Assembly (NCBI GenBank): GCA_937915285.1 | Contig: CALDNG010000408.1 | Location: forward strand, 1 to 10,345 | Origin: an uncultured Desulfomonile sp. | Lineage (GTDB): Bacteria > Desulfobacterota > Desulfomonilia > Desulfomonilales > Desulfomonilaceae | Reading direction: 5' to 3' | Length of the DNA stretch: 10,345 nucleotides | In this document: positions 7,415 to 10,345 of the stretch, piece after piece | Layout: each line of letters opens with the position of its first letter | Position numbering within the stretch: the first letter of the stretch is position 1 | The notes under the pieces: generated by a model | Database searches by the model: none | Told to the model about the DNA's origin: nothing | Seen by the model: only the letters and a program-made list of their open reading frames with translations | Translations under genes and position numbers: made by a program

Positions 7415-8863
7415 ATGCCAGTTGCCTTATTTAGCATTCGTCAAAAGACCATAATAGCCGTAATAGCGCTGTATCTGATTATGGCTTCGAGTTTTGTAGG
7501 ATCCTATTATTTTATGAAACAACTCGAGGACAAGCTCGGTTATCTGGAAGATGTCAGCAAGCTTGAAGAGGCGGTACTCGAGATCAGAAGATTCGAAAAG
7601 AACTATTTTCTTTATGGTAACAATGAATCGCTGAGAACGGTTCTTTATCACCTTGGTCGCGTGAACGAAATTCTGGACAAAGATTACGACAGGATTGAAG
7701 CGCTGAGTTCCAAAGAAAGCGCTAAGAACTTCAGGAAGAATCTTGAGGCTTTTGAGGCGGCGATATCCAGTTGTCTGGGTTTGAGCATCGGATCTGGTTG
7801 CGAAGATACCCCTAACACCAGGGCCGCCTTTGAAGCCAGAATTAGAAAGTCCGGATCCCTGATTTCGGAATTTGCTGAAAACGTAGCTCACAGGAAGCGT
7901 CTCTCAATCAGCCAGACGATAAACACCACGATGCGTCTTCAGTTCATAGCTTTTTTCATTGTTGGTTTAGGTTTGGTGAGTGTGGGTAGCTTCCTTTTTG
8001 TTAAGGTAATGAAACCATTGAAGCTTCTGGAACAGAGCACAAACGATATTGCCCGAGGGCAGTTCAAACCCATTGATTACCTCCCGGCTGAGAAGGATAT
8101 ACGCCAAATATTCGTCTCCTTCAATAGAATGGGGCATGAACTCAAGATACGTGAAGATCAACTGGTGCAATCCAAGAAACTTGCATCTCTGGGCACTATG
8201 CTGGCTGGGGTCGCCCATGAGGTTAACAATCCCCTATCCAACATATCGTCCTCCTGCGAGATATTATTGGAAGAAATTGACAATGCAGATACTGATTGGC
8301 AGAAAGGCCTTCTTACGAAAGTATTGGAACAGGTCGATAAGGCGCGAGGGATTGTATTGAATCTGCTTGAATTTTCAAGGAGCAGGGAATTTCTTAAGGA
8401 GTGGAATAATCTGGACTATCTAGTTTCTGAAAGTATCCAGCTTTTGAGGGCTCAGGTTCCTGCCAACATAACCATTTCCAGGAACATAGATCCGGAACTG
8501 AAAATTTTTGGAGATAAACAAAGGTTGCAGCAAGCCTTTGTGAATCTTGTGTCGAATGCTATCCAGGCTATTGAGGAGAGCGGGGAAGTCAAAGTTACAG
8601 CGAGGAAAGGTCGGGATAATTCGGTGGATGTTATTATAAGCGACTCCGGTAAGGGCATCAGTCCGGAGAATATTCAAAAGATATTTGATCCTTTTTTCAC
8701 GACCAAGGATGTTGGTCATGGCACTGGCTTGGGACTGTTCATAACCCATGAGATCATCAACAGACACGGTGGTACAATCTCTGTAAACAGTCAGGCCGGA
8801 GGCGGAACTACTTTCACAATTAATATTCCTTCAAATGGGGGCCCTGATGAACAAACGGCCTAG
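7415..8863 (+). CDS. Membrane sensor histidine kinase of an NtrC-type two-component system
   Basis: A 482-residue inner-membrane kinase. Order: membrane helix about 10-33; periplasmic sensor about 34-175, predicted mostly helical; second helix about 176-198; HAMP linker about 197-249; HisKA with phospho-acceptor His268 in AHEVNNPLSNI; ATPase domain with N-box Asn381, G1 box DSGKG (410-414), FDPFFTTK (424-431) and GTGLGL (436-441). The H-E-V-N-N-P form is typical of kinases that partner NtrC-type regulators. There is no PAS domain. The sensor segment begins with a RRFEKNYFLYGN stretch that resembles helical-bundle sensors of chemoreceptors and TorS-like kinases; the ligand is unknown. It has two Cys in the periplasm, at 120 and 129, with eight residues between, which could form a disulfide. 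The gene overlaps the next one by 17 bases, so the two are translated together. A start at 7391 is possible. Role as partner of the downstream regulator is nearly certain; signal is not known. Confidence 0.93.
   Translation: MPVALFSIRQKTIIAVIALYLIMASSFVGSYYFMKQLEDKLGYLEDVSKLEEAVLEIRRFEKNYFLYGNNESLRTVLYHLGRVNEILDKDYDRIEALSSKESAKNFRKNLEAFEAAISSCLGLSIGSGCEDTPNTRAAFEARIRKSGSLISEFAENVAHRKRLSISQTINTTMRLQFIAFFIVGLGLVSVGSFLFVKVMKPLKLLEQSTNDIARGQFKPIDYLPAEKDIRQIFVSFNRMGHELKIREDQLVQSKKLASLGTMLAGVAHEVNNPLSNISSSCEILLEEIDNADTDWQKGLLTKVLEQVDKARGIVLNLLEFSRSREFLKEWNNLDYLVSESIQLLRAQVPANITISRNIDPELKIFGDKQRLQQAFVNLVSNAIQAIEESGEVKVTARKGRDNSVDVIISDSGKGISPENIQKIFDPFFTTKDVGHGTGLGLFITHEIINRHGGTISVNSQAGGGTTFTINIPSNGGPDEQTA
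8837..8841 (+). promoter_or_regulatory. Ribosome binding site deciding the response regulator start
   Basis: GGGGG, five bases before the ATG at 8847 and inside the end of the kinase gene. The upstream in-frame ATG at 8835 overlaps this site and has only AT-rich sequence before it, so 8847 is preferred. Confidence 0.65.
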
Positions 8864-10208
8864 ATTACTGATTGTTGACGATGAAGAAATGGCATTAATG
8901 AATCTTGAGCACATCCTCAAAAAGACGGATTATGAGATTGTAACTGCCCAAAGCGGTCCCAAGGGATTGGAGTTGATCAAAAACGAGATCTTCGATGTCG
9001 TCCTGACAGACTTGAGAATGGAGAAGGTTGATGGAATGCGGATCCTCGAGGAGGCCCGAAATGTCAATCCCTCAGTTGAGGTCATAATGATTACCGGCTA
9101 CGCCACAGTTGATTCAGCCATTGAGGCCATGAAAAAAGGGGCGTATCATTACATTGCCAAGCCGTTCAGAATCGACGCCGTAAGAAAGATTGTTGCTGAA
9201 GCAGTTGAGAAAGTACGACTCCGAACGGAGAATATTCAGCTAAAAAGTGACCTGAAACGATTGTCTGAATCTTCCTCCGTCAAGATGATTACTAACGACC
9301 GGGAGGTTAAACGAATTCTTGAAATCGCAAAACAGATATCAAGGACCGAGTGTAATGTCCTGATTTCTGGAGAATCAGGCACTGGAAAAGAATTACTGGC
9401 CAGGTCAATCCATGAGCAGAGTGAACGCGCCAACGGACCCTTCATGGCAGTGAATTGTGGGGTCTTCAGTGAGGATTTGCTTAGCAACGAGTTATTCGGC
9501 CATGAAAAAGGGGCATATACCGGAGCCGATTCGACGAAGCCCGGATTGATAGAACTCACCAAGGGTGGGACCCTGTTCCTGGATGAAATAACAGAGATGT
9601 CCCTCAACATGCAGGTCAAATTGCTTCGTGTTATTCAGGAAAGGCAGATATTGAGAGTGGGGGGATCCTCTACAATAGGTATAGATGTCCGGTTTGTCGC
9701 AGCTTCCAACAGAAATATACAGGAGGCAGTTCAATCTGGTGAATTCAGGAAAGATCTTTATTATCGACTGAATGTTGTTCATCTCCATCTGCCGCCACTG
9801 GCATCCAGAAAAAGTGATATCCCGATCCTTATTCAACACTTTCTGGAAAAACACTCACGTATTATGTCCAGAAAAACGCCTTCGGTCACCAGGGAGGTCC
9901 TGGAATTACTCAAGGAGTATGATTTTCCCGGTAACATCAGGGAATTGGAGAACATAATAGAGAGGGGTGTGGCTCTGGCTCCGGATTCATTTATAGGGCC
10001 TGAACATCTACCTGATGATATCAGAGATTTCAAGATCACCGCTTTTAGGAAGAGAGACGGTAAGTTTCCTACCTTAGAAGAACAGGAGATTGAATACATA
10101 CGAAAAATATTGCAGGACTGTGGTGGTAACAAAACCCTGGCTGCGGAAACTCTCGGAATTGATAGGGTGTCGCTGTGGAGAAAGATAAAGAGGTATGCTC
10201 TGGAATAG
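8847..10208 (+). CDS. NtrC-family sigma-54-dependent response regulator
   Basis: A 453-residue cytoplasmic activator. Order: receiver domain about 5-118 with Asp11/Asp12, phospho-acceptor Asp55, Thr83 and Lys105; linker about 119-145; sigma-54 AAA+ domain about 146-375; Fis-type helix-turn-helix about 410-450. In the AAA+ domain are Walker A GESGTGKE (175-182), the sigma-54 contact loop GAYTGA (222-227, Tyr in place of the usual Phe of GAFTGA), Walker B GTLFLDE (241-247), candidate arginine fingers Arg301 and Arg307 in FRKDLYYRLN, and sensor II GNIRELEN (362-369). The recognition helix lies in GIDRVSLWRKIKRY (437-450). All residues needed for phosphorylation, ATP hydrolysis and polymerase contact are present. 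Paired with the overlapping upstream kinase. Probable targets are the two -24/-12 promoters in the divergent region, reached through the three TTGC-N5-GCAA palindromes; this is inferred. The ATG at 8847 is preferred to 8835. Family and mechanism are certain; the regulon is not. Confidence 0.96.
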   Translation: MNKRPRLLIVDDEEMALMNLEHILKKTDYEIVTAQSGPKGLELIKNEIFDVVLTDLRMEKVDGMRILEEARNVNPSVEVIMITGYATVDSAIEAMKKGAYHYIAKPFRIDAVRKIVAEAVEKVRLRTENIQLKSDLKRLSESSSVKMITNDREVKRILEIAKQISRTECNVLISGESGTGKELLARSIHEQSERANGPFMAVNCGVFSEDLLSNELFGHEKGAYTGADSTKPGLIELTKGGTLFLDEITEMSLNMQVKLLRVIQERQILRVGGSSTIGIDVRFVAASNRNIQEAVQSGEFRKDLYYRLNVVHLHLPPLASRKSDIPILIQHFLEKHSRIMSRKTPSVTREVLELLKEYDFPGNIRELENIIERGVALAPDSFIGPEHLPDDIRDFKITAFRKRDGKFPTLEEQEIEYIRKILQDCGGNKTLAAETLGIDRVSLWRKIKRYALE

Positions 10209-10229
10209 AATTAATGGCACAATAAATCT

Positions 10230-10266
10230 AACCGGTCTCACACCTTGATCAGTCGCAAGACCGGTT
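10230..10266 (+). terminator. Hairpin after the response regulator, possible terminator
   Basis: AACCGGTCT (10230-10238) and AGACCGGTT (10258-10266) form a perfect 9-bp stem with a 19-base loop, 22 bases after the stop codon. The tail is only CGATTT, a weak T-run, and the loop is long. It may be a poor intrinsic terminator, a bidirectional mRNA-end structure, or a protein-binding inverted repeat. Confidence 0.5.
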
Positions 10267-10276
10267 CGATTTAAAA

Positions 10277-10286
10277 CTGGCGCCAG
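10277..10286. repeat. Perfect 10-bp palindrome CTGGCGCCAG
   Basis: Self-complementary 10-mer just past the hairpin that follows the regulator gene. Its TGGCGC looks like a -24 element, but no GC occurs at the -12 position. Bases 10287-10345 to the window end hold no gene I can support. Confidence 0.4.
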
Positions 10287-10345
10287 GCGATCATCCGTTT
10301 ACTGGGCTCTGAACAACATTTGGCTCGAACGATTCAGATGGTTTT

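Noticed and set aside
7427..7891. 154-codon open frame on the minus strand inside the sensor kinase gene
   Set aside because: Lies wholly antisense to a clear kinase coding sequence and resembles no family; other long antisense frames (8420-8767, 9236-9619, 9492-9854) were rejected likewise.
10215..10229. TGGCAC after the regulator gene as a sigma-54 promoter
   Set aside because: Perfect -24 half but CT where GC must be at -12, and no gene follows in the window.

Overview
The window looks like one end of a metagenomic or draft-assembly contig. Bases 1-25 are an Illumina adapter remnant, not biology. Gene content is almost entirely signal transduction. The style (sigma-54 response regulator paired with an HEVNNP-type kinase, a very large CHASE/multi-PAS hybrid kinase, a UspA-like protein with an AITFAE motif) and moderate base composition suggest a Desulfobacterota-like (delta-proteobacterial) anaerobe. 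That is an inference from gene style, with no marker gene to confirm it.

Layout. On the minus strand, in transcription order, are a UspA-like protein (6328-7023), a 1657-residue CHASE / six-PAS / HisKA / two-REC hybrid histidine kinase (1053-6026) and an Asp/Glu-racemase-family protein (212-916). They are separated by gaps of 301 and 136 bases, so they are probably not one tight operon. On the plus strand, divergent from the UspA-like gene, is a two-component pair: a membrane histidine kinase (7415-8863) overlapping by 17 bases an NtrC-type sigma-54 activator (8847-10208). A 9-bp-stem hairpin follows the activator gene. Bases 26-211 and 10287-10345 hold no gene I can support.

The most interesting part is the 391-bp divergent control region, 7024-7414. 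It reads as a two-way sigma-54 promoter. Candidate -24/-12 elements face outward at each end: 7340-7355 (+) for the kinase-activator operon and 7056-7071 (-) for the UspA-like gene. Between them lie three copies of a 13-bp palindrome TTGC-N5-GCAA at 7139-7151, 7225-7237 and 7240-7252, at enhancer distance from both predicted start sites. A near-consensus IHF site (7301-7313) lies between the paired palindromes and the kinase promoter. The model is that the encoded NtrC-type regulator binds these palindromes, activates its own operon and activates the UspA-like gene. This is inferred from sequence alone.

Other points: the fourth PAS domain of the hybrid kinase has a Cys-x2-Cys-x3-Cys / His-His / Cys cluster that could hold a metal or other cofactor. 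That kinase ends in two receiver domains with no HPt domain. The racemase-family protein has Ser in place of the first catalytic Cys. A 12-bp imperfect inverted repeat lies upstream of the hybrid kinase gene.
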